Below are positions 40,606 to 50,300 of a stretch of 64,000 nt of DNA, one piece after another (position 1 is the first letter of the stretch; each line of letters starts with the position of its first letter). The translations under genes were made by a program, and so were the position numbers. Under the pieces are notes generated by a model. The model was not told the origin of the DNA. It saw only the letters and a program-made list of their open reading frames with translations, and made no database searches. This DNA comes from Virgisporangium aurantiacum (GTDB lineage: Bacteria; Actinomycetota; Actinomycetes; Mycobacteriales; Micromonosporaceae), in assembly GCF_016863635.1 (NCBI RefSeq), contig NZ_BOPG01000028.1, positions 1 through 64,000 on the forward strand, in the 5' to 3' direction.

Positions 40606-43600
40606 ATGGGCAAACTGCACCCTGCACGGATCGTTCTGGTCGTGGCTCTGGTGCTGGCGCCGCTCGCGCCCCCGTGGACGCCGGTACCGGATCGGGCGAA
40701 GGCCCTCCCCGCGATCGCCGAGGCCGCCGACAGCGGCACCGCGCTGGTGGCCGCGCGCCGGCAGGGTACGAACGTCACCGTCACCGGGATGACCGACGAA
40801 ACCCGGCTGGTGCAGGCGATGCCGGACGGCAACCTGTCGGCCGAACTGACGATGCGACCGGTCCGCGCGAAGCGTGGTGACCGGTGGGTGCCGGTCGACA
40901 CGACGCTGGTCCGCCGCGCCGACGGTTCCGTCGCACCACGGTCGGCGACGGTGGACGTCGCGTTCTCCGGTGGTGGCGACCGCCAGCCGTTGGTGGCGGT
41001 CGGGGTGCCGACGGGGGCGTTCGCGCTGACGTGGCCGGGGTCGTTGCCCGCGCCGCGGCTGTCGGGTTCGGCGGCGACGTACCCGGACGTGCTTCCCGGC
41101 GTCGATCTGGTGCTGCGGGCCGAGCCCGACGGCTACGTCAAGCAGTTCGTGGTCAAGGACGCGGCGGCCGCGAAGCAGCAGGCGTTGGCCGGTATCAGTC
41201 TCGGGCTGCGGACCGAGGGGATCGCGGTACAGGTCAATTCCGACGGCACGACCGAGATGCGCGACCGCGGCGGCAGGGTCGTGCTCACCGGGCCGCCGTC
41301 GACGATGTGGGACCGGGCCGACCCGGTCACCCACGCCGCGGGGGAGGGCTCGCGGCAGGCCCGCGTCGGGGTCCGGGTGGAGCGGGACACGGTGACGCTG
41401 GTGCCGGATCAGGCGCTGCTGCGGGACCCGGCGACCCGGTTCCCGGTGGTGGTGGATCCGAGCGCGCACACCCCGTACCGCCATGCCTGGGCGAAGGTGT
41501 TCTCCGGATACCCCAACGACACGTACTGGAACGGCGGACAGGACGGCAACCTGGGCAAGGTCGGCCAGTGCCCGCGCGACTTCCCCGACTCGGACTGCAG
41601 AGGCATCGCCGCGGCCCGCACGTACTACATGTTCGACACCAGTTTTCTCGTCAATCGCAACGTGATCAAGGCCGACTTCCTCATCACGGCCACCAACGGC
41701 ACCATGTGCGACGACCGCTCGCAGACGCTGTTCCTCGTGCACAGCGACATCAACGGCGCAATGACCTGGAACAACCAGCCGGGAAGCACGGCACTCTCAC
41801 ACGCACCCGTCAGCGGGTGCGGCAACCGCGGTGCGGGCTGGCCCACCAACGGGAACATCAACCACGGCGGCATGACCAGCTACATGCTGGGCGGAGACGA
41901 GGGCACCTCCTACGAGTCGCAGAAGGCGTGGCGTCGCTACGACTCCAACTCCGCCCGCGTGTACATCGAGTTCAACGCCACTCCGAACATGGCCGACGCG
42001 GTGGCCATCTACCCGCCGCTGCCGGCGCCGTGCCGCTGGTGCGCCAACGTTCCGTTCGTCAGCAACCGGGTCGTCCAGCTCAAGGCACAGCACTCGGACG
42101 CCGACAACGACCAGTTGCGGGCCGACTGGGCGATCACCGACGGCCGCGGCCGGCGGGAGATCTTCTCGGAGAACTGGCTCAACAGCGGAAGCTGGCACGA
42201 GTACAGCCTCGATCTGGCCGACTTTCACGACCAGACCGTCTCCTGGGCGGCCCGTGCGACCGACCCGGCCGGCGCGGGCGCCGAGTGGCGGGCCGGCCCC
42301 GGGCCGTTCCGGGTCGACCGGGTCGGCGTGACGGTCGCACCGGGCGTCAGCGGTGTCACCTACCCCCAGGACAACCGCTGGCACGGCGGTGTCGACGTGC
42401 CCGGCTCGTTCACCTTCACCGCCAACGGCGTCGCGGACATCGACCACTACATCTTCAGCTGGACCGACCCGCCGGACGACACACCGACGACGAGCGTGGC
42501 GGCCGACCGGCTCGGCGGCAACGCCACCGTCACCCTGCTGCCGCCGGGTGACGGGCCCCGCACCCTGTACGTGCAGAGCGTCGACCGGGCCGGCCACCGC
42601 AGCCCCGTCACCTATCACCGTTTCTACGTCCGGGCCGGCAGCGGACCGCTGGCGCAGTGGTCGTTCGAGGGCAACACCACCGACACCGCGTTCCTCGGGT
42701 GGCGCAACGGCACGCTGGAGGGCTCCGCGAGCTACACCGACGGTGCGGTCGGCACCGGGCTGGCGCTCGACGGTGTGTCCGGCATGATGACGGCTCCGGG
42801 CGAGGTGCCCGCCGCCGGAAGCTACTCGGTCTCGGCGTGGGTGTACCTCGACCGGCTGGACAAGCCGACGGCCACGGTGGTGAGCCAGAGCGGCAACGAG
42901 ATCTGCGCGTTCTGCCTGCAGTACCAGAACACGACGGCCTTCCAGGGTTGGGTGTTCACCGCGCCGCAGTCCGATTCGGCCACGCCCGCCGGCTACGACT
43001 TCGTCCGGTCGAGCCGGCCGCCGACGGAACGCGTGTGGACGCAGCTGACCGCCACCTACGACGCCGGGCTGCGCCGCATGCAGTTGTTCGTCGACGGTGA
43101 ACTCGCCGGCTCCAAGGTCCGGCCGGGTGCGTGGTCCACGACCAACCCGCTGCGGATCGGTCACCACCGCATGAAGAACGCGCAGGGCGTCGCGCAGAAC
43201 AGCGAGTTCTTCCCGGGCCGGATCGACGAGCTGAAACTGTACGACCGGGCGCTGAGCGAAAGCGAGGTCCGTGCCTCGATCACGAGGGACAACGTCCAGG
43301 TAGGACAGTGGAGCTTCGACGACCCGTCGACCAGCCGTACCGCGTCGAACTCGGTGCCCGGCGGGCAGGCGATGGTGCTCAACGGCAATGCGCGGATCGA
43401 CGCCGCGGGCGAGGTGAAATCGGCGCTCAAGCTCTCCGGCGCCGACGACTACGCCGTCACGTCCGACCGCGTGGTGCGCACCGACCGGAGCTTCACCATC
43501 GCCGCCTGGCTGCGCATCGAGCAGGCGCCGGCGGCGGGTGCGGCGGCCACCGCCGTGTCCCAGGACGCCAGCGTCAACAGCGGCTTCATGTTGAACTTCC

Positions 43601-46600
43601 GCAACGTCGACGGCGGTCAGTGGGAACTGGTGATGCCGGCGCGGAACGTGGCCGGCGCGCCGGAACCAGCGTCCGTGGTGCGTAGCGGCGGGTCGACGGC
43701 TGCGGTCAACACGTCGGCGCACGTCGCGATCGTCTACGACGCACCGACGAAGAAGATACGGATCTACGTCGACGGCTGGCTCAAGGGCGAGACGGTCCGC
43801 ACGGACGGCTTCGACGCCGTCGGGCCGCTGATCGTGGGCCGGGGCCGGCTGGAGGGCGCCGTGGTGAACCCGTGGCCCGGGAAGGTGGACGAGCTGCGGG
43901 CCTACAGCCGGGCGGTCACGCAGGAGGAGTTGCAGGGCATCGTCGGGCGCGACGGCGGCGCCGCCGGGCAGTGGGCGTTCGACGGCAACCTGCAGGCGAC
44001 CCCGCCGGGCGCGAAGCACGGGACGGCCGGCGGCTCGGCCGTGGAGTACACCGGCGGTCAGTCGGTGGACCCGAGCGCGACCGACCTGGCGCTGCGGCTG
44101 AACGGAACCTCCAACTACGTCACCACGGATCGGGTCGTCAATCCCGGCCGGAACTTCTCCGTGGCGGCCTGGGTCCGGCTGGACAAGGTCGGCGGCACTC
44201 CGGCCGTGGTGTCGCAGGACCGCAGCAACGTCAGCGGTTTCCAGCTGCACGCGACGTCGGACGGCAAGTGGGCGTTCGCCGTGGGCGGTGACGAGGCGAC
44301 CGGCGCGGTGTCCCGGGTGACCGGACCCGCCGTCCAGATAGGACAGTGGACGCACCTCGTCGGTGTCTACGACGCCGCGGGCCGGCAGGCGCACCTGTAC
44401 GTCAACGGGGTCATCGCCGGCACGGTGGGCAACGTCACCGGTTATGACAAGGACGCGGCCCGGTTCGTCATCGGCGCGGCGCAGCGCAGCGGCCAGCGGG
44501 TCGACTACTTCCCCGGCGCGATCGACGACGTGGCGGCCTACGTGCGGCCGTTGTTCGCCGACGAGATCAAGGTGATGGCCGGTCGCGACGTCAACCTGGT
44601 GCACCACTGGAAGATGGACGAGCCGAGCGGGCGCAACCTCAGCGACGCGGTCGGCACCACCCGGACCGCCACGCTGGCCGGCGGCACCACGTTCACGGCG
44701 GGCCGGGTCGGCAACGGCGTGCAGTTCGACGGCCGGGACGGCCAGGCGGCGACGACCGGGATCGACGTTCGCACCGACCGGGCCTTCACGATCGCGACCT
44801 GGGTCAAGCTGCCGTCCACGCGGACCGGCAAGACGGTCGCGGTCAGCGTCGACGGCACCAGCGGCAGCAAGTTCCGCCTCGGTCACCTGATCGACAACGA
44901 CATGTACCCGAACGGCGCCTGGTACTTCGAGATGCCCGAAAGCGACGCAGCCGACGCCGTGGTGACCAGGGCGGCGGTGGCGACCGAGGAACCCGACCTC
45001 GACGGGTGGGTGCACCTGACCGGCGTCTACGACCCGGCGGCCAAGATGCTGTGGCTGTACGTCAACGGAATGCGGTACGACGAAGGGGTCCTCAACAACC
45101 CCTGGCCGTCGTCGGGTGGCGTGGCGATCGGTCGTGGCAAGCTCGCCGGCCAGCCGGCGCAGTTCTGGAACAGCGCGATCGACGACGTCCGGCTCTACAC
45201 CGGCGCGTTCGACAAGAACCGCATCAAGGCGCTGTACGACAGCTACCCGGCCGAGATCGGCTCACCGTCGCTGCCGACCGCGAACGTCGGGCGGTGGACG
45301 TTCAACGAGAACACCGGCACGACGGCGGCCGACACGAGCGGACGCGGTCTGACCGCGACGATGGCCGGTGGTGCCGAGTGGACCGGCGGTCGCTCCGGCC
45401 CGGCCGGCTGGTTCAACGGCACGTCCAGCTACGCCGAGACGGCGGGCCCGGTCATCGACACGACGCAGAGCTTCTCCGCGGCCGCGTGGGTCTACCTCGA
45501 CCGCGAGGAGACGACCGACCGCACGATCCTCGGCCAGGACGGCAACCAGGTCAGCCTGGTGAAGCTGCAGTACCGGGCGCAGTGGAAGAAGTGGGCCGTG
45601 GTCGTCGCCGGCGGCGACGAGAACGCCAAGGCCGACTCGGTGGTGCTGCTGTCGACGGAGTCCGCGCCGGTCTGGGAGTGGACGCATCTCGCGATCGTGT
45701 ACGACGCCACGCTGAGACAGGTCCGGCTCTACGTCAACGGCGTGCTCTCGGCCGCGCAGGTCGGTGTGGTCGTGCCCGACGCGAAGGGCAGGTTCGCCAT
45801 CGGACGGGCCAGGTACAACGGCGCCAACACCGGGTTCTTCCCGCGGGGCATCGACGACGTGCGGGTGTTCGGCAAGCCGCTCAGTGGCGGTGAGGTGCGC
45901 CGCGTCCACGACGACGTCGGGCCGGCGGCGAACGTTTACTACCGGTTCGACGACAACAACACCAACGACTCGACGTGGCGCAAGAACCACGCCACCGTCA
46001 CCGGTGGCGTCACGTACGGGCCCGGAGTCACGGGACCGGCGCTGCGGCTCGACGGGAGCGGATACGCCGAGTCGCCGTACCGCGGTGTGCTGATGCGGGA
46101 CAGCTTCACCGTCTCGGCGTGGGCCTATCCGACCCGGTCGGACCGGGTCATGACGATTCTGAGCCAGGACGGCGACCGCAACAGCGGCATCGTGCTGCAG
46201 TACCGCCCGGGGGTGAACCGCTGGGTCTTCGGGCAGGCCGCGAGCGACGCCGACGGCGCGCCGATGGTGTACGTGGCGTCGCTGAAACAACCGGCGCTCG
46301 AACGGTGGACGCACGTCTCCGGCGTGTACGACTACCCGGCCCGGCAGTTGCGGCTCTACGTCGACGGCCAGCTCGTCGGCGTCCGCAACGACACGGTGCT
46401 GTGGCAGGCCACCGGCAAACTGGCACTGGGCCGGTCCCGGGAGAACGGCGCCGTCGCCGGCACGTTCCTCGGCGCCCTCGACGAGATCCAGGCCGACGCG
46501 GGCGTGGTCAGTGACGAGGGCCTCGCGGCGCGCGCCGGCTGGCCCGCACCGGTGGCCGGACAGCTCGGCGCGTACGTCAACATGGACGGCGACCGCTACA

Positions 46601-47307
46601 CGGGATCGACCGGCACCGCGCCCCGCGACGGGTACCGCTTCTCCGCCACGTTCGGCCTTCCCGCGGCGGCGGGTCCGAACACCGCGATGCTGTACGGCTG
46701 CCGCGACGGCGGCGACGGGTTCGTCGCCCGCGACGCCGCGTGCGGCGGCAAGACGGCACTCGGGGCGATCGGCCTGGTCTACACCGTCCGACCCACCAAC
46801 CTGCCGACCGTCCCGCTCTACACGTGCGCCACGGCGACAGACCGGTTCGAGTCCCTGACCGCCGGATGTGACGGTGCCGGGGTGACCGGTACGGTGCTCG
46901 GCTTCACGGTCGCCTACGGCCTGCTCGCGCGCTACCGGGTGCCGGGATACGACCACCACACCACGGTTCAGGGCACCCCGCCCGGCTACCTGCTGGACGG
47001 TCCCGCGCACGGGTACCTCGACCTGACGCAGTCGCCCGGCACGGTCCCGCTGTGGTCCTGCCGCGAGGCCACCGACCGGTTCCTGTCCACCGACGCGACG
47101 TGCGAGGGCAAGACGGCCGTCGGCGTGATCGGGTTCATCTCGTCGGCGCCGGTCGTCGGAGCCACGAGCGGGCCGCTGTACCGATGCAGCCAGAACGGAC
47201 AGCGCCTCACGAGCATGCGGTCGGACTGTGACGGGCTCACGGTCGACCGTCAACTCGGCTACATCCGCCTCGACCCGCCCACCACCACCGCGGAGTTCAG
47301 CGCATGA
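40606..47307 (+). CDS. Giant secreted protein with six LamG-like domains and Cys-rich C-terminal repeats
   Basis: The 2233-aa protein starts at ATG 40606 behind CGGAGG. It has a signal peptide (RIVLVVALVLAPLAPPWTP), a ~220-residue N-terminal domain, a DNRLRE-like segment (~300-460), Ig-like linkers, and six concanavalin/LamG domains beginning near GPLAQWSFEGN (~682), VGQWSFDD, AGQWAFDG, LVHHWKMD, VGRWTFNE and VYYRFDDN (last ~1790-1965). The end (~1985-2233) contains four motifs of the form LY-x-C ... D-x-F ... C-x-G ... LGF/IGF, each with two cysteines. Such proteins are surface or matrix carbohydrate/protein binders. The stop overlaps the RHS gene start (ATGA), so the two are coupled and probably act together. 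Confidence 0.9.
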   Translation: MGKLHPARIVLVVALVLAPLAPPWTPVPDRAKALPAIAEAADSGTALVAARRQGTNVTVTGMTDETRLVQAMPDGNLSAELTMRPVRAKRGDRWVPVDTTLVRRADGSVAPRSATVDVAFSGGGDRQPLVAVGVPTGAFALTWPGSLPAPRLSGSAATYPDVLPGVDLVLRAEPDGYVKQFVVKDAAAAKQQALAGISLGLRTEGIAVQVNSDGTTEMRDRGGRVVLTGPPSTMWDRADPVTHAAGEGSRQARVGVRVERDTVTLVPDQALLRDPATRFPVVVDPSAHTPYRHAWAKVFSGYPNDTYWNGGQDGNLGKVGQCPRDFPDSDCRGIAAARTYYMFDTSFLVNRNVIKADFLITATNGTMCDDRSQTLFLVHSDINGAMTWNNQPGSTALSHAPVSGCGNRGAGWPTNGNINHGGMTSYMLGGDEGTSYESQKAWRRYDSNSARVYIEFNATPNMADAVAIYPPLPAPCRWCANVPFVSNRVVQLKAQHSDADNDQLRADWAITDGRGRREIFSENWLNSGSWHEYSLDLADFHDQTVSWAARATDPAGAGAEWRAGPGPFRVDRVGVTVAPGVSGVTYPQDNRWHGGVDVPGSFTFTANGVADIDHYIFSWTDPPDDTPTTSVAADRLGGNATVTLLPPGDGPRTLYVQSVDRAGHRSPVTYHRFYVRAGSGPLAQWSFEGNTTDTAFLGWRNGTLEGSASYTDGAVGTGLALDGVSGMMTAPGEVPAAGSYSVSAWVYLDRLDKPTATVVSQSGNEICAFCLQYQNTTAFQGWVFTAPQSDSATPAGYDFVRSSRPPTERVWTQLTATYDAGLRRMQLFVDGELAGSKVRPGAWSTTNPLRIGHHRMKNAQGVAQNSEFFPGRIDELKLYDRALSESEVRASITRDNVQVGQWSFDDPSTSRTASNSVPGGQAMVLNGNARIDAAGEVKSALKLSGADDYAVTSDRVVRTDRSFTIAAWLRIEQAPAAGAAATAVSQDASVNSGFMLNFRNVDGGQWELVMPARNVAGAPEPASVVRSGGSTAAVNTSAHVAIVYDAPTKKIRIYVDGWLKGETVRTDGFDAVGPLIVGRGRLEGAVVNPWPGKVDELRAYSRAVTQEELQGIVGRDGGAAGQWAFDGNLQATPPGAKHGTAGGSAVEYTGGQSVDPSATDLALRLNGTSNYVTTDRVVNPGRNFSVAAWVRLDKVGGTPAVVSQDRSNVSGFQLHATSDGKWAFAVGGDEATGAVSRVTGPAVQIGQWTHLVGVYDAAGRQAHLYVNGVIAGTVGNVTGYDKDAARFVIGAAQRSGQRVDYFPGAIDDVAAYVRPLFADEIKVMAGRDVNLVHHWKMDEPSGRNLSDAVGTTRTATLAGGTTFTAGRVGNGVQFDGRDGQAATTGIDVRTDRAFTIATWVKLPSTRTGKTVAVSVDGTSGSKFRLGHLIDNDMYPNGAWYFEMPESDAADAVVTRAAVATEEPDLDGWVHLTGVYDPAAKMLWLYVNGMRYDEGVLNNPWPSSGGVAIGRGKLAGQPAQFWNSAIDDVRLYTGAFDKNRIKALYDSYPAEIGSPSLPTANVGRWTFNENTGTTAADTSGRGLTATMAGGAEWTGGRSGPAGWFNGTSSYAETAGPVIDTTQSFSAAAWVYLDREETTDRTILGQDGNQVSLVKLQYRAQWKKWAVVVAGGDENAKADSVVLLSTESAPVWEWTHLAIVYDATLRQVRLYVNGVLSAAQVGVVVPDAKGRFAIGRARYNGANTGFFPRGIDDVRVFGKPLSGGEVRRVHDDVGPAANVYYRFDDNNTNDSTWRKNHATVTGGVTYGPGVTGPALRLDGSGYAESPYRGVLMRDSFTVSAWAYPTRSDRVMTILSQDGDRNSGIVLQYRPGVNRWVFGQAASDADGAPMVYVASLKQPALERWTHVSGVYDYPARQLRLYVDGQLVGVRNDTVLWQATGKLALGRSRENGAVAGTFLGALDEIQADAGVVSDEGLAARAGWPAPVAGQLGAYVNMDGDRYTGSTGTAPRDGYRFSATFGLPAAAGPNTAMLYGCRDGGDGFVARDAACGGKTALGAIGLVYTVRPTNLPTVPLYTCATATDRFESLTAGCDGAGVTGTVLGFTVAYGLLARYRVPGYDHHTTVQGTPPGYLLDGPAHGYLDLTQSPGTVPLWSCREATDRFLSTDATCEGKTAVGVIGFISSAPVVGATSGPLYRCSQNGQRLTSMRSDCDGLTVDRQLGYIRLDPPTTTAEFSA

Positions 47308-50300
47308 AGATGCCCCGCCGCCGTCTCGCGGCCGTCCTGCCCCTGGTGTTGATCGCGTCCTCGATCGGGGCGTTGTCGCTGCCCCGTCGCGCGTCGGCGG
47401 TGGAGCCGTCGGTGCCGCTGGAAAGCGTGGCCTCGACGCCGGTGACGCAGCAGCCGATGCTGCCGCGGTCGGCGTCCGACCAGGCGACGACGAGCGCGTT
47501 GCGCGGGAACCAGCCGGCGGGAGGCGCGCCGTTACCGGGCGCCGGTACGGCGACGGCGAGTCCGTTGGCGCCGTCGGCGGGATGGCAGGTGTCCGGGCAC
47601 ACCGGGTCGTTCCAGTGGTCGTACCCGTTGCGGGTGCCGCCGGTGCCGGGCGGGCTGGCGCCGCAACTGGCGTTGAGCTACTCGTCGGCGAGCGTCGACG
47701 GCCGCACGAGCGCGACGAACAACCAGCCCTCGTGGGTCGGCGACGGATGGGACCTGTCGGTCGGGTTTATCGAGCGCAGCTACGGCGTCTGCGCGCAGGA
47801 CACGACGGGCGGGGCGGCGCCCCGGACCGGAGATCTGTGCTGGCGCAGCGACAACGCGACGTTGGCGTTGCCCGGTGCCGGCGGCCAACTGGTCTTCGAG
47901 ACGGGCAACCTGTGGCGGCTGCAGAACGACGACGGCAGCCGGATCGAACGGCTCGGCAACGGCGGCAACGGCGACGACAACGGTGAGTTCTGGAAGGTCA
48001 CCACCGTCGACGGCATGCAGTACTTCTTCGGGTCGCGGCCGGACGCCGCCTCGACGTGGACCGTGCCGGTGTTCGGCGACGACGCGAACGAGCCGTGCAA
48101 CCGGCCGGGCAACTTCGGCGGATCGTGGTGCCAGCAGGCGTGGCGGTGGAACCTGGACAGGGTCGTCGACGCTCGGGGCAACACGATCGTCTACGACTAC
48201 ACGGCCGAGTCGAACCGGTACGGGCTGAACCAGTTGCCGGCCGGGGTGGACTACATCCGCGGGGGTGTGCTGAAGACCGCCTCGTACGGGATGCAGTCGG
48301 GTGAGGCGGCCACGGCGCGGGTGGAGTTCGTGCCGGCCGACCGGTGCGTGCCGGGCAGCGACTGCCTGCAGAAGAAGGAGAACTGGCCGAACTGGCCGGA
48401 CGTGCCGTGGGAGAACCACTGCGACGGCACCTGCGCCGACCGGCACTCGCCGACGTTCTGGTCGACGAAGCGGTTGGCCGCGGTGAAGACGCACGTGGCC
48501 ACCGGCGGCGCCTTCAAACAGGTGGACTCGTGGGAGCTGACCCACCAGTTCCCGAACCCCGGCGACGGCGAGAAGGCCGCGCTGTGGCTGCAGAGCATCG
48601 TCCACAAGGGACACGTCGGCGGCGAGATCACCCTGCCGGCGGTGACGTTCGAGGGCGAGCGCCGGCCGAACCGGGTGTACGTGACGGACGGGTACGCGCC
48701 GTTGAACCGGTTCCGGGTCAGTGCGGTGGTGTCGGAGTCCGGCGGCGTGGTCGACGTCGAGTACAAGCGCGAGGACTGCACCGCGACCGACAAGCCGGCG
48801 CAGGAGCACGAGAACACGCGCCGCTGCTTCCCGGTGTGGTGGGCCAAGGACGACCAGACCGAGCGCAAGGACTGGTTCCACAAGCACGTCGTCGACGCGG
48901 TGACGCAGACCGACCGGATCGGGCCCGACCTGGAACAGGTCGACCAGTTCGTGCGGTACGAGTACTCGGATCCGGCCTGGCACTACGACACGTCGGAGTT
49001 CACGGCGGAGAACCGGCGGACGTGGAACGAGTTCCGCGGCTTCGCCAAGGTGGTGATCCGCAACGGCAAGACCGACGACGTCTACGGCAAGGTGACCAGC
49101 GTCGAGGAGCGCTACCACCAGGGCATGGACGGCGACGTGCTGCCCGGCAACGGCCGGCGGACCCGGACGGTCAACGACGGGGTGAACCCGGAGCGGGCCG
49201 ACCACGACGCACTGGCCGGCTTCCCGTTCTTCACCGCGACCCGCTTCGGCGACACGGACCGGGTCGTCACCAAGGCGGTGTCGGTGCCGAAGCTCGGCGA
49301 CGTGCGGGCCCGCCGGGAGGTGACTCGGCCCAACCTGCCGAGTTTCTGGTACGAGGCGCGGTTCGTGCGCACCGACACGGTACGGACGTTCACGGCGCTG
49401 GACGGCGGCCGGTGGCGGGAGACGAAGGTCGTCCACGACTACACCGACCGCGGAATCGTGGTCAAGACCGACGACCTCGGCGACATGAGCACGTCCGACG
49501 ACGACCGGTGCACGGAACTGACGTTCCGCCCGAACACGGACGTGTGGCTGCTGAACGCGGCCGCCCGGACCCGGACGGTCGGGGTGAGCTGCGGCGGCCG
49601 GCCGACGCTGCCCGACGACCTGATCAGCGACACGCGGGTGCGGTTCGACGGCAACACCGGGTTCGACCAGCCGCCGACCCGGGGCGACGTGGTACAGACA
49701 CAGGTCGCCCGGGACCACCAGCCGGGCAGGGAACCGGTGTACGTGACGGCGAGTTCGGCCGTCTACGACCGGTACGGCCGGGCGGAGTCGACCACCGACG
49801 GGCTCAACCGCACGTCGACCGTGGCGTTCACCCCGGCGACGGGTGGCCCGGTGACGCAGACCGTGGCCAGAAACGCCCTGGGCCACGCGATCACCACGAC
49901 CCTGGAGCCGGCGTGGGGCCTGCCGCGGACGGTGACCGACGCCAACGAGCGGACGACCGAGACCGCCTACGACCCGCTCGGCCGCGTCTCCGCGACCTGG
50001 GCGCCCAACCGCACCCGCAGCAGCGGCGCGACGGCCAACTACACGTACGCGTACGCGATCAACAAGGACGCGCCGTCGGTGGTGACGACGACGGTGCTGG
50101 GCCCGAACGGCAATCCGGTGACGTCGAAGGTGTTGTACGACGGCCTGTTGCGGGCGCGGCAGACCCAGCAGCCGGCGGCCGGTGGCGGCCGGCTCATCGT
50201 CGACACCAGCTTCGACAGCCAGGGCCGCCAGTACCGGGTGACCGAGCCGTACTACCAGTCGAACCCGGTCGACGACAGGATCTGGGTCGCCGCCGACGCC

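Noticed and set aside
41797..45015. A 1072-aa minus-strand frame opposite the LamG gene
   Set aside because: No recognisable domain and a strong bias to His/Arg/Val typical of antisense frames; the plus strand has repeated LamG motifs.
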